A stretch of DNA of 20,000 nt from Glandiceps talaboti (GCF_964340395.1 NC_135560.1:3682998-3702997); one strand, 5' to 3'. Counted from the stretch's first letter, positions 10,552 through 19,359 are shown. A program made the numbers and translations. The notes: generated by a model from the sequence alone, not told the origin.

Positions 10552-11639
10552 CTATTCCTCGGCAGGTGAGACGCCAACTGATTAATCTTTAACCTATCAA
10601 TCTAAATTATAAATCAGAACAAAATCAGACAAAAACAGGAACAAATACTTGATGTCGATATAGACTATTGAAGCATGATTGATGTATTTTGCATATGTAA
10701 ACATAGTCCTATTTTATTATGTATACCCCTATGACATTCAACTATCTGGGAAATATAACTATAAACACCCTTAAATATTTAAAATAATGATTAGAGAGAC
10801 ACCTAAAGTATACCATGGATGTAATTTCTTTGCCGAATTATATCCTTTTGATAATTAATGTTAGCAGCTATGGGATATGATTGGTGAATAGAACATAGAA
10901 GATTTAGTGGTTGATATTAATAACACCGATAGCTGTGAAATGTCATACGACCCACAAATGAATGCTGAATTAAATTCACTATTAGTCCATTAAACCTTTA
11001 TTACCCTTTCGCTATACCATACGGTATCTTCCATCTGTTCATTTAGCACCAGCAAAAATACGTCCAAAAATGGGTAAATATGCACTTAATATTTCACAAT
11101 CATTTTATCTGTTTCAACAACATGTCTAAAGAATAGTGGAGATCCATTACAATGTGTCATCATGTTGCGAAACTCGACTTGGATAGACGTAGACAGTTTA
11201 AATATAACATAGATCATCTAATATCGTTTGACGAGGATTCCTGAGGATACAGACTTCGAGACGCAGTTGCCAACGTAGGCTATATTTTCCGTTTGGCAAG
11301 ATTTATGGTAGGTGTGATCGATCAGACCATATATCAAAGTTTACCCCCAATGTAAAGCCTACATTCAAACTATCAGAAATGAATTGAAATTCAGTAAAGA
11401 AGTAATTGCAAACTATCCTACTAGACTTGCTGTTGTTATTTTGAGTGTCAACAGTTCCACGTTCTATCCTGGACGCTTCTTCAGATTGGCTGATGATAAA
11501 GTAACAGGTGGTTGGTGGATGTGATGACGCGAACATCAATAGACGTAGTGAATGAGATTACAATGTAATAACGTTTTGGTTACTCTCTACTCTTTTTTTT
11601 TGTTAAAGTTGAAGTATCCATTTATTTACACTTTTCTCT
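10552..11639. other. Non-coding stretch; possible old retroelement 3' fragment on the minus strand
   Basis: From about 11540 down to 11380 the minus strand reads through TCTGAAGAAGCGTCCAGGAT, then a degenerate GAACGTGG and AACAACAGCAAGTCTAG. In memory this resembles the GAAGAAG...GAAACGT motif near the 3' ends of some invertebrate retroelements. The minus frame 11303-11539 stays open for 78 codons but has no catalytic motif. Class assignment is uncertain. The rest of the stretch shows nothing. Confidence 0.3.
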
Positions 11640-12180
11640 ATTCGGTCATTATATAAGTGTAGATGTGCGTATATTTAATACGTCGTGTCTGTTCTATACG
11701 CATAGCGTCATAGTGATTCGAAGCAACCCAAGCCGCAAGCGTTCTCTATCAGACGATGCTACGCCAAAATGGCGGTCGACACGTAACTGTAAATACGTGT
11801 TAAGATTTCGTCATTTTTCTTCTATTACATGTCGTATTTTTATATCAAAGTTCTGAAGCATAATTGTACACTAATTGTTCGGTTTTTCGTATGGGTAGTT
11901 GCTGGAAAAATAGCAAAAGTACCGACAAATGCCGACATGTTTAGAAAACAAAGTCACGTGTTTGGCCTTCTGGACAGAAGATGTCAACGTGCGCGTGTGC
12001 ACTCACTCCAATGTCTTTCACGTTTGTGTACTGAACGACGTAACTAAACACATTTCTGTATGCGTCATTACGTGTACGCCTGAATGACACTGCTCCCACA
12101 CACGTACGCGTTCTAAAATGTATCTAAACCTCTCTAACATGTATTTATTTTGAACGACAACACGTCATTTTGGGAAATAC
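11640..12180. other. Locally CpG-rich patch with regulatory-type motifs
   Basis: I count about 31 CpG dinucleotides between 11701 and 12180, against roughly one or fewer per 60 bases in many neighbouring lines. The patch contains a TATA-like ATTATATAAG near 11648-11657, AAAATGGCGG near 11766-11775 (a good match to the YY1 consensus) and an E-box CACGTG at 11955-11960. It also has alternating purine-pyrimidine runs at 11987-12002 and 12097-12110. It could be a weak promoter or enhancer, or an insertion with a different composition. No credible coding exon begins here: the ATG of the ATGGCGG motif meets a stop after five codons. Confidence 0.4.
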
Positions 12181-13789
12181 AATACAGTAGAATTATATCA
12201 AATATACTAAATGTATGCCGATTTTTCAATTTATCTGGTTTCTATTTCCGAGTTATGTTACAGAAATGATTCTTACTTCATAGCCTTAATACAGCGTTGT
12301 TAACTGGGTGTCATCGATGTTTTAGTATTTTTGCAACAAACTGTTGAAGAAATATTTTACATGATTACAGAGACTCTCAGTTGCAGTCAGAATGAAATAG
12401 GTGAATGTACCCTATATATTGTTAGGTGTACGATTATCATTGATGATAATAACTATACCGTATGTGTTATCGTACAAGTTATCATGGAAGATCACGTTCA
12501 ATGACGTTTTTCGAAATGACATAAATAATATTCTACTCTCAATTTCTATATACGACATCACTCTTGCTTATCCTTATATCTCTTGTGCTTTAAGATCTTT
12601 ATCAACATTGCTGGATAGCTCTGGTTTCAGTTACTTTTACTATATTCATATGACACCTTTTAGCTTTTAGCACAGATACTTTCCAGATGTTTTAAATTCA
12701 AAGTGTTAATACGTTTCTAATCACGATCCAATATCTGCATTTTCGTTCAGTCTATTTTTAAAAGCCTGGTGAAGAGTTCGAAACAATGGAAATAGATTGT
12801 AAAAAATAGCAATTAGACAGGCTTTTTTCACCATGAGGCATATTTGTACCCATGAAAGTGAAGTAACGTGGGATTGTATGTTTTACCGAATTATTATTTT
12901 AAACTACTGTAGAGATCTGTTATGACGGATTACAGGTTACAAGGGGTCGTATTTACCGGCATATCTAGAAATGTGTATTTTTCAGGGCATATTCGTAGCG
13001 GTGTTTGATAAGCCATACGGTCAACCATAAGCGTAAACAATGAACTGAACTAGTTTCATTTGCACATAAACAGGGTAACTACAGAGGAGCTACTAGTCGA
13101 TACAATTGCATAGCTTTTAAGTTTAACATCACAACAGCGGGGTGTTTTTTTTTGTTAAAATGCGTGCCACTTAACTGATAAACACCCCACAGATTTCGTC
13201 TCGGAATAAAATATGTATGTTGACAATCAGGTAACCATCTCTATATTTTAATTCGATGCCAAATCTGTATTCAACACATCACTCCGTAAAGAAAGGATTC
13301 GTCCAGCCTCTTTCGTTATTCTAAATTGACGTCATGTCTGCTATTCATGGCTTTATTCCATCTGAAATAACGTCTCCTTTGAATGTGTATAGATTTTTCC
13401 TCTTCTGAGACGAGAAATATTCCAATTCAAGGTTGACAAAGTAAGTTATTTTTAAAGTGAAGCCTAAAATAAACCAAAGAATTATCCATGTGTGTAAAGG
13501 AAACATAGTATACAATCGAAAGTCTTGTTTCTTCAAGGATTGTAAAATTTCTTGATTCAAATAAGACACGTTGAGAATATTAATTCTTTTGAATTCACTA
13601 TAAACGTTGAAGCCCGGTACTTTTTTAAAAAAATTCAAAAACACAAACTGCTTTAATAGATAAGTATGATTTTGCACTTTGAGAATATCGCAGTTTTGAA
13701 TTAAATTTGTATCATTTAGCCGACTTTAAAAATGTTTGTCAAATTTACAGATAACTATTAAATGAAACGTAATTTGTTGAATATAAATA
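12181..13789. other. Non-coding stretch, no gene recognised
   Basis: Two longer open frames exist: 12401-12670 (+, 89 codons) and 13345-13677 (-, 110 codons, rich in Phe, Leu, Lys and Asn with one hydrophobic segment). Neither has a recognisable domain, and neither has convincing splice or promoter context. A second perfect TGACGTCA lies at 13327-13334. Confidence 0.5.
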
Positions 13790-14880
13790 TTGAAACTACA
13801 TGAAATTTGAAGTTTCTAAATGTTAACATATTGCCTAATTATCGAAAAATCGTTAATTTAGGCAGCCATCAAGATTATAATTAACTACATCAACAAGATT
13901 TATAGAAAGCATTCACTTCTTTACCATCAATACATGTTCTAAATTATCTGAAATTTAAAGTTTGCATTCTAAAGATATATATATAATTGTCAAATATATT
14001 ATTTATGCAAATTACACATCACAATCAAAGACGGCATAAAAAACTACGTCAAACACGTGTGATTTGTTATGGCTAGTGTACGTACACAGTTAAATGAAAT
14101 TTTAAGTTTGCATTCTTAAGATATAGCCTTAATACTGAAAATCATTAATTATGCAAATTAATCATTAAAACTGAAACCTATACGAAAAACGTTTATACGA
14201 TATATAGTTTGTCATGTATGTGCCAAATTATATTGCATTTGAACTGTGCATTCGTAAGACATAGCTTAAGTCATGAAAACAATTAAGTTTCCAAATTACT
14301 CATTGAAAGTAATTGGCACGTAGACAAATTTCATAGGACATATGCGCATCGTTATGGTTGATGTATGTAACAAATGATGTGAAATTTGAAGCTTGACTTC
14401 TAAAGATATGGCTTAATTACCGATAATCATTACTTATGCAAATGACTAATACATGTTCATTGGATGTTTATCAAAATGTAAAAACTACATGTTAAAGAAA
14501 TACGTTAAACACGTGTGATTTATTATTGTTGTACAAAGTTCAATGAAATGTGAAGGTATGGCCTAATTAATTATGCAAATTACTTATTAAAATTAAAAAC
14601 TAACAATAAGCTTTATGTGATATGTGTGCTTTGTCATGGTTGAAATATGTGCCAAACTATATTTCATTTGAAGTGTGCAGTCTTACGGTATCGCTTAATA
14701 GCTGAAGATAATTAATTATGCAAATTACTCATTAAAGGAAAAGCCATGTCGGCAAACTTCACATAACATGTCGGCATTGTTATGGTTGATTTGTGTAACA
14801 AATTATATGAAATTGGAAGCTTCCATGCTAAAGATAAGGGTTAATTGTGAAATTTTTGAAAATTATTCATTAACGCAATT
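13790..14880 (+). repeat. Satellite family copy 2: array of about 7 monomers with A-B-C higher-order structure
   Basis: Monomer cores of the form ATTAATTATGCAAATTACTCATTAAA occur at 14005, 14151, about 14289, 14436, 14573, 14718 and about 14873, a spacing of 137-155 bases. An older, eroded unit precedes them from about 13790. Monomers 1 and 4 share a CACGTGTGATTT segment (about 14055 and 14510). Monomers 2 and 5 share TGTGCCAAA-TATATT and CATTTGAA-TGTGCA. Monomers 3 and 6 share CGTTATGGTTGAT/ATTGTTATGGTTGAT followed by TGTAACAAAT. The order is therefore A-B-C-A-B-C with a period of about 422-431 bases. No protein is encoded. Confidence 0.88.
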
Positions 14881-16640
14881 AACTATGCTATCAGATTTTA
14901 ATACTTAAGTTCCACTAAGATTTATTTACAACATGATAGTTTTCAAAGACATTTCACAAGTAGTTTGTAGTTAAAAGAGAAAACGTTGATTGTACTTAAT
15001 CATTAAGATTGAATTATACTTCGCAGCTACAAAACATAATTGTCCTAGGAATTTGTTCATGCATTCACATTATTTAACGTTCACTTAGCCTGGTAGCTGA
15101 TGGATAGCAAATGGATAATGCTTTGCTAAGTCTTATGCTGCTACAGGGTATTGCATTAATGAGGAACAAAATAGCAACACAAAAGAGGGATTGGTTCTGT
15201 ACTATGAATATGATATTTGAAAGGATAATTCATCTCCTTGAAATGTAAATGGCTTTTAAAGCCATAACTAACGTTGACATTTACAGTCATTCCATGGCCT
15301 CTTCGGCACCTTTTAAAATTAGTAAAGTTTCGATACTTACGCTGTTCCCTCTTATTAGGTAATATCCTCAGTTCAGTTACTCCTTGCTCACGTAGGTAAA
15401 TTTTGATACATATTGACCGATTAGTGTACTTCTTATCTAGGAGCCTAGACTAATCGGCTTCATCTAGCAGTAATCTCACGGGACTTGGAATGTGTTCAAT
15501 GTTCACAGGAATGCATTAGACCTGTAAGTATGCTATGTCATCCATTAAGACTAGGGATTTTACTCAAGAAAGCTTAAGCGTGGAGTTCATATAGCCTAAG
15601 ATAACAAGTTAATACCTGTATATCTCACAGCATGTACTCCCAATAGCAAGGAATCCTAATGTTACATTCGTCAGAAAAGTAGGTTCATAAAAGTAAAATA
15701 ACTTAAACGAAGTTATCAAACAAAATACACTTGTAAAATATAACTCAACAGATCCAACATTCAGGCATAGTCTTGAAATAGTTTCGGCTTATGTAATCAA
15801 ATGGCAGAGAGAAGGGACATAGCTGATCGAAATTAGTACGACGTGTCCATAAGCACAATATTTTATAACTTTTTTTTTTATACCTGTGACATGGGGAATG
15901 CGCCACAAAATATTGAACGAGCACGTTAGAAGAGGAATGATCATTGGTGATTGTGTAGCTTAAATAATTGCTCTGTTTCCATTCAGCGAGTTGAATTGAA
16001 ACAATTTAACCATCAACTGGATTAAAAATTAAATGATAAATATAATCTTAGGATGATTAGTATAGTGTGTAAGATAAAGCAAAATATGTACACTGAGTTT
16101 ACGTCTGTTCGTTTTTAATAGCGCTTTCCCACTCTGTGCGCAAAGCGATTGATGTTGCATTCCTATACTGAAGTATACTTAAACTACAGTTTGTTATTGG
16201 CAAAACTCAAAAGTGGTATTCAGGCATGATGATATATGAATGCTTCAATGACATCATTTATTATATGTAAACTAAATGTCAAGAAAATGTATAGTGTCAT
16301 GAACTATACTAACAATACCAGTACACAATTTATGGTATCATTAATAAGACATCCCATTGACATAAACATTATACTATATCATAGTCCAATCATAGTTTTA
16401 TTAAAGTATTAGTAGCAATGCATATGCTTATAGAATCAACTTGTGCCATTTTAATGTCAAGCTCAAATAATTCTCTGTAGAAGACATATCTCCCAAAACA
16501 CTTCATTTCTTTGTGGCTAATTGATAGAGTGGGTTTATTTCTTAAAATTTAACAGAGAGGTTAATTATAAAGGACAAATAGAATAAATCCAGGCGAACGA
16601 TCATTTTTACCTTCCGTTAGGACGTGTGATGTTATGCTTT
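14881..16640. other. Non-coding stretch between the two inverted satellite arrays
   Basis: No open frame of note and no recognised family. It contains the 17-bp near-palindrome ATGGCTTT-T-AAAGCCAT at 15249-15265 and the nested hairpin at 15417-15457. It ends at a long microsatellite. Confidence 0.55.
15417..15457. repeat. Nested hairpin: 9-bp outer stem, 6-bp inner stem
   Basis: CCGATTAGT at 15417-15425 pairs perfectly with ACTAATCGG at 15449-15457. The loop contains TCTAGG-AG-CCTAGA (15436-15449), a second hairpin that shares one base with the outer arm. No gene, U-run or terminator context is evident. It may be the centre of a foldback element. Confidence 0.55.
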
Positions 16641-16696
16641 TGACTGACTGACTGACTGACTGACTGACTGACTGACTGTCTGTCTGTCTGTTTGCC

Positions 16697-16763
<67 letters not shown>

Positions 16764-16803
16764 ATGTATGTATGTATGTATGTATGTATGTATGTATGTA
16801 TGT
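16641..16803. repeat. Compound tetranucleotide microsatellite (TGAC)n-(TGTC)n-(TGTA)n
   Basis: TGAC units run from 16641 to about 16677. TGTC units follow to about 16761, with one TTTGCC interruption near 16690. TGTA units then run to 16803. Each block differs from its neighbour by one base per unit, which suggests stepwise spread of point changes. Open frames across it are artefacts. Confidence 0.97.
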
Positions 16804-16984
16804 CTTGTTCCTTAAACTGCCAGAAAACAGTGCAGTAAGACTGGTGCTGTAATTCACTGGTGGGGTTTAGTTCTTTTACTGGTCACTTGGGTTTCCAGCA
16901 ATGCATGTTGTCTCCTCTTTAGAACGTATGGACATTTGTACACTTGTATGTGTCATGTATTTTGGTTCCTTTTTATACTTTACT

Positions 16985-17095
16985 TTTGTCCCTCGGACAG
17001 GACGTAAAATGGAGGTCCTGTGTACTGGTGTGCAATACCCAATGCACGTTAAAGAACAATCTACACTTTTCGTAAAGAGTAGGGTGAAAACCCGA
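16985..17095 (-). mobile_element. Possible interspersed-repeat fragment
   Basis: On the minus strand the segment reads GTTCTTTAACGTGCATTGGG and, further on, GGACCTCCATTTTACGTCC and GTCCGAGGGAC. From memory I associate these phrases (the CTCC-TTTTACGTCC and CGTTAAAGAAC motifs) with interspersed repeats seen in several marine invertebrate genomes. I cannot name the family or set boundaries. Overlapping open frames on both strands (16876-17232 minus, 16901-17242 plus) have no domain and look fortuitous. Confidence 0.35.
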
Positions 17096-17287
17096 TGTAC
17101 TGTTTTTTTAAACGAGTTTATGACTTTTTTTTCTGTAATTGTTTTTAAATTCCTTGCCGTCTTACATTTTTTTTGTTTTTCTGAGCAGCAGCGAACCAAT
17201 TTGTTTGGCCATTTAGGAGATCTATTTGTCATTTATTCCTGAAATGGCTATTGTTCGCAATTACACTACATATCCAAAAAAATGCCC

Positions 17288-17329
<42 letters not shown>

Positions 17330-17452
17330 GTCTGTCAGTGTGTCCGTGTATACATGTATGTATGTATGTATGTATGTATGTATGTATGTATGTATGTATG
17401 TATGTATGTATGTATGTATGTATGTGTATGTCTCTCTGTCTGTCTGTCTGTG
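17288..17452. repeat. Compound tetranucleotide microsatellite (TGTC)n-(TATG)n-(TCTG)n
   Basis: TGTC units run to about 17336. A TGTCCGTGTATACA spacer, a TATG block (about 17354-17426) and a short TCTG block to 17452 follow. In reverse-complement orientation this is GACA/TACA/GACA, the same motif set as at 2657-2928. Confidence 0.97.
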
Positions 17453-17544
17453 GACACGCTATCTAAAGAATTACAGCATCGATTCTGATAAAACTGGCAA
17501 CACATCTTCCATATGCTAATGACTGATTAGATTTTGGTAAACAT

Positions 17545-18345
17545 CCAATGAACATTAATTAGTCGGGTTTAGTAATTAGGCTACATTTTTGGAACGCACT
17601 CTTCAAATTCATTATATATAATTTGGTACATACGTTAACCATAACACAGCGCGTATGTCCTGTAACAGTGTTGCTTTTATGAATAATTTGGATAATTAAT
17701 AACTTTCGGTAATTAGGCTTTATTTTAAGAATGCAAGCATCAAATGCCATGTAATTTGGTACATATATCAATCCTAATATTGCGCACCTATCCGTTGAGT
17801 GTTGTCGATATAGCTTTGACTTTTAATGAGTAATTTGAATAATTAATGATTTTCAACAATTAAACTATATCTTGAGAATGCACACTTCAAATTCCATATG
17901 ATTTGGCACATACATCAATTACAGCAAAACACGCATATGCCATAAAGCCTGTTAGCAGAGGTTTTTAGTTTTAATGAGTAATTTGCATAATTAATGATTT
18001 TTTATATGCTTTATCTTAACAATGCAAGCTTTAAATGTTATATAATGCGGTGCATATACCAACCATAACAATGCGCAGAAGTGTGTTGACATAGCCTGTA
18101 TTTTTAATCTGAATAATTAATGATCTTCAGTAATTAAGCTATATCTTTGGAATACACGCTTCAAATTCCATATACTTTGGCACATCCATCAACAACCATG
18201 ACAAAGAACACACACACTCTAACGTGTGAAGTTGTTTATGTAGTTTTTCATTGTGATGTGTAATTTGTATCAATAATCATTTTGATAATCAATGAGGCAA
18301 TATTTTAAATGCAAGCTTTAAATTTCAGATAATTCAGTACATGTA
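17545..18345 (-). repeat. Satellite family copy 3: inverted array of about 5-6 monomers
   Basis: The array carries the complementary core TAATTTGCATAATTAATGAT at about 17980-17999. Related cores lie near 17686, 17833, 18107 and 18263, spaced 126-156 bases apart. Read on the minus strand it matches the 13.8-14.9 kb array. The segment from 18270 downwards begins ACAAATTACACATCACAAT, as monomer 1 does near 14008. The segment at about 17525-17562 shares GACTAAT followed by ATGTTCATTGGATGTTTA with 14444-14470. The family relationship is therefore secure and the orientation is opposite. Confidence 0.88.
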
Positions 18346-18655
18346 TTATATGTATAATCTTGGTGTTTGGTGTATATGACTCAGAAAAATAGTACATTCA
18401 CGTGTCAACTCCATATCATAACATTATGATGCTTCTGATGGTATAATTATGCATGATGACCTTGATATTGACCCTCAGCATCAATAACTGAATGGCAGCC
18501 ATATTTGCCCAAACGAATATCTGTAACACTACTCACAAATTGTACTTCAGAAAATAAGATCGAAACAAACTAAAGCTTTGTGATCAAGGTAGTGAAAACA
18601 CTGAATGACATTGAATATGCAGTCACTTACGGAAAGGTCACTATTCGAGACGTCG
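18346..18655. other. Spacer between satellite array and PLE remnant
   Basis: No gene. I looked for reverse-transcriptase coding sequence of the PLE upstream on both strands and did not see it, which fits a 5'-truncated insertion. Confidence 0.5.
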
Positions 18656-18679
18656 TCAACTAATTACATCAGTGTCCAT

Positions 18680-18876
18680 TGATACGGAAAAAGGCTCGTT
18701 GTTTCTTTTCAGTTTCCAAATGTGTTTTGATAGTTCTGTGCTGTTTTCGTGTTTTTCATGTTTGAATGACTGTTTGTGGTTGGCGTATCTCTGTTTGAAG
18801 TTGTTCTCTGTTAGACCGATATATACTTATGTTCGTTTTTTCCCATGGACCACCTTTTCCCGTATCCTGGTAAATC
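18680..18876 (-). pseudogene. PLE GIY-YIG endonuclease segment, inverted and frameshifted
   Basis: In minus frame from 18826 the translation begins VYIGLTENNF, continues KQRYANHKQSF and ends with a STELSKHIWKLK motif near 18700-18720. These are the YIG half, the catalytic-type Arg region and the conserved Glu region of PLE GIY-YIG nucleases, which nick target DNA to start insertion. An LIYQ-like GIY half lies just upstream (minus, about 18865-18876) in another frame. One base appears to be missing near 18826-18832, where the frame meets a TAA. After PFSVS (18680) the frame leaves the family and ends at a stop at 18656-18658. This piece is non-functional by itself. Confidence 0.85.
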
Positions 18877-19059
18877 AGTAAGACAGCCCAAGCGTACACC
18901 AATAAAACAAAACGATGCAACCTGTGTTTAACCGAAAAACTAACCGTTATTAAAGCAGACAAAAACTCCACACTAAACAAAAGAACTGAGTTGATATCTA
19001 AATGCCGACACGAGAATAAGTTTTATTTGTCCAACTTCAATAGAGCATCTATCACCTAA
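18874..19059 (+). pseudogene. PLE endonuclease C-terminal segment
   Basis: The 61-codon plus frame begins ISKTAQAYTNKTKRC and continues NLCLTEK. It then has TLNKRTELISKCRHENKFYL and a stop at 19057-19059. This is the conserved C-terminal tail of GIY-YIG-bearing PLE proteins, including the CxxC and CRH cysteine/histidine pairs that could bind a metal. The frame is intact but has no start: the codon before it, 18871-18873, is TAA. It should follow the GIY-YIG segment directly in an intact element, but that segment lies on the opposite strand. The lack of internal stops suggests a moderately young copy. Confidence 0.9.
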
Positions 19060-19191
19060 ACTAAACCCGTTAACTAACGGAACACCAAAGCCCGACATGA
19101 AACAATCCGCCAACACCTACTTGTCCGCACCCAATATCTCACACAATAACAACCAACACCTTCACACACACAGAACCAACCCACCAACACA

Positions 19192-19222
19192 CAGACAATA
19201 GTGATGATATTTCTATTGTCTG
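19192..19222 (+). other. Perfect 10-bp stem-loop in the PLE 3' region
   Basis: CAGACAATAG at 19192-19201 pairs with CTATTGTCTG at 19213-19222 around an 11-base loop. It lies in the presumed pLTR-like 3' region, just before a TATA-like box and the ribozyme. It could be an RNA structure used in element replication, but that role is an inference. Confidence 0.6.
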
Positions 19223-19227
19223 CACTC

Positions 19228-19235
19228 TATATAAA
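19228..19235 (+). promoter_or_regulatory. TATA-like box in the PLE 3' repeat region
   Basis: TATATAAA lies 33 bases before the first ribozyme stem. If this region is a pLTR, the box could drive transcription of a downstream tandem copy. No start site can be seen from sequence. Confidence 0.35.
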
Positions 19236-19260
19236 CAGCACACCCAGCGAGTAGAAATCA

Positions 19261-19303
19261 GTTGTCTGATGATCGCACTATGCGTGAAACTCCGAGTTAC
19301 AAC
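19261..19303 (+). ncRNA. Type I hammerhead ribozyme of the PLE
   Basis: All core elements are present in order. Stem I 5' strand is GTTGT at 19261-19265. The core CTGATGA is at 19266-19272. Stem II is CGCA (19274-19277) paired with TGCG (19281-19284) around loop CTA. Core GAA is at 19286-19288. Stem III is ACT (19289-19291) paired with AGT (19295-19297) around CCG, followed by cleavage-site base T at 19298 and stem I 3' strand ACAAC at 19299-19303. Stem I pairs perfectly over five bases. The predicted cut falls between 19298 and 19299, after GUU. The base at the foot of stem II is a U-U mismatch (19273 and 19285), so activity may be reduced. Hammerheads of this kind are established parts of PLE pLTRs. 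Confidence 0.88.
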
Positions 19304-19359
19304 CAAGAAAGAGTTCCAGAACTACCAAAACTATTGCGCTCTGCCACTGCGATATATAG

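Larger units (their letters stand above)
18656..19350 (+). mobile_element. Penelope-like retroelement 3' fragment with inverted 5' part
   Basis: The fragment has four parts in order: a GIY-YIG endonuclease segment on the minus strand (about 18680-18876), the C-terminal segment on the plus strand (18874-19059), a 3' non-coding region, and a hammerhead ribozyme at 19261-19303. PLEs are known to combine a GIY-YIG domain with pLTRs that carry hammerhead ribozymes, so all parts belong to one family. The reverse transcriptase is missing. The two coding pieces meet near 18873-18876 in opposite orientation. By comparison with remembered family members, only about one or two codons are lost between them. 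The right boundary is set loosely before the AT/TG microsatellite. No target-site duplication was identified. Confidence 0.88.

Noticed and set aside
11476-11530. Second hammerhead ribozyme at the CTGATGA near 11484
   Set aside because: No GAAA element or pairing stems follow at the required spacing.
12401-12670. 89-codon plus-strand frame with hydrophobic stretches
   Set aside because: Hydrophobic residues are expected from T-rich DNA; no family resemblance or conserved motif.
13345-13677. 110-codon minus-strand frame
   Set aside because: The composition follows the AT-rich background (many Phe, Lys, Asn, Leu). There is no recognisable domain and no splice or promoter context. It remains possible but unsupported.
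16561-16857. 98-codon minus-strand frame rich in Gln-Thr-Asp-Arg
   Set aside because: It is a translation of the TGTC/TGTA microsatellite, with no unique domain on either side.
16876-17242. Overlapping open frames of 113 (+) and 118 (-) codons
   Set aside because: They overlap on opposite strands, carry no known domain, and cover a segment that looks like an interspersed repeat.
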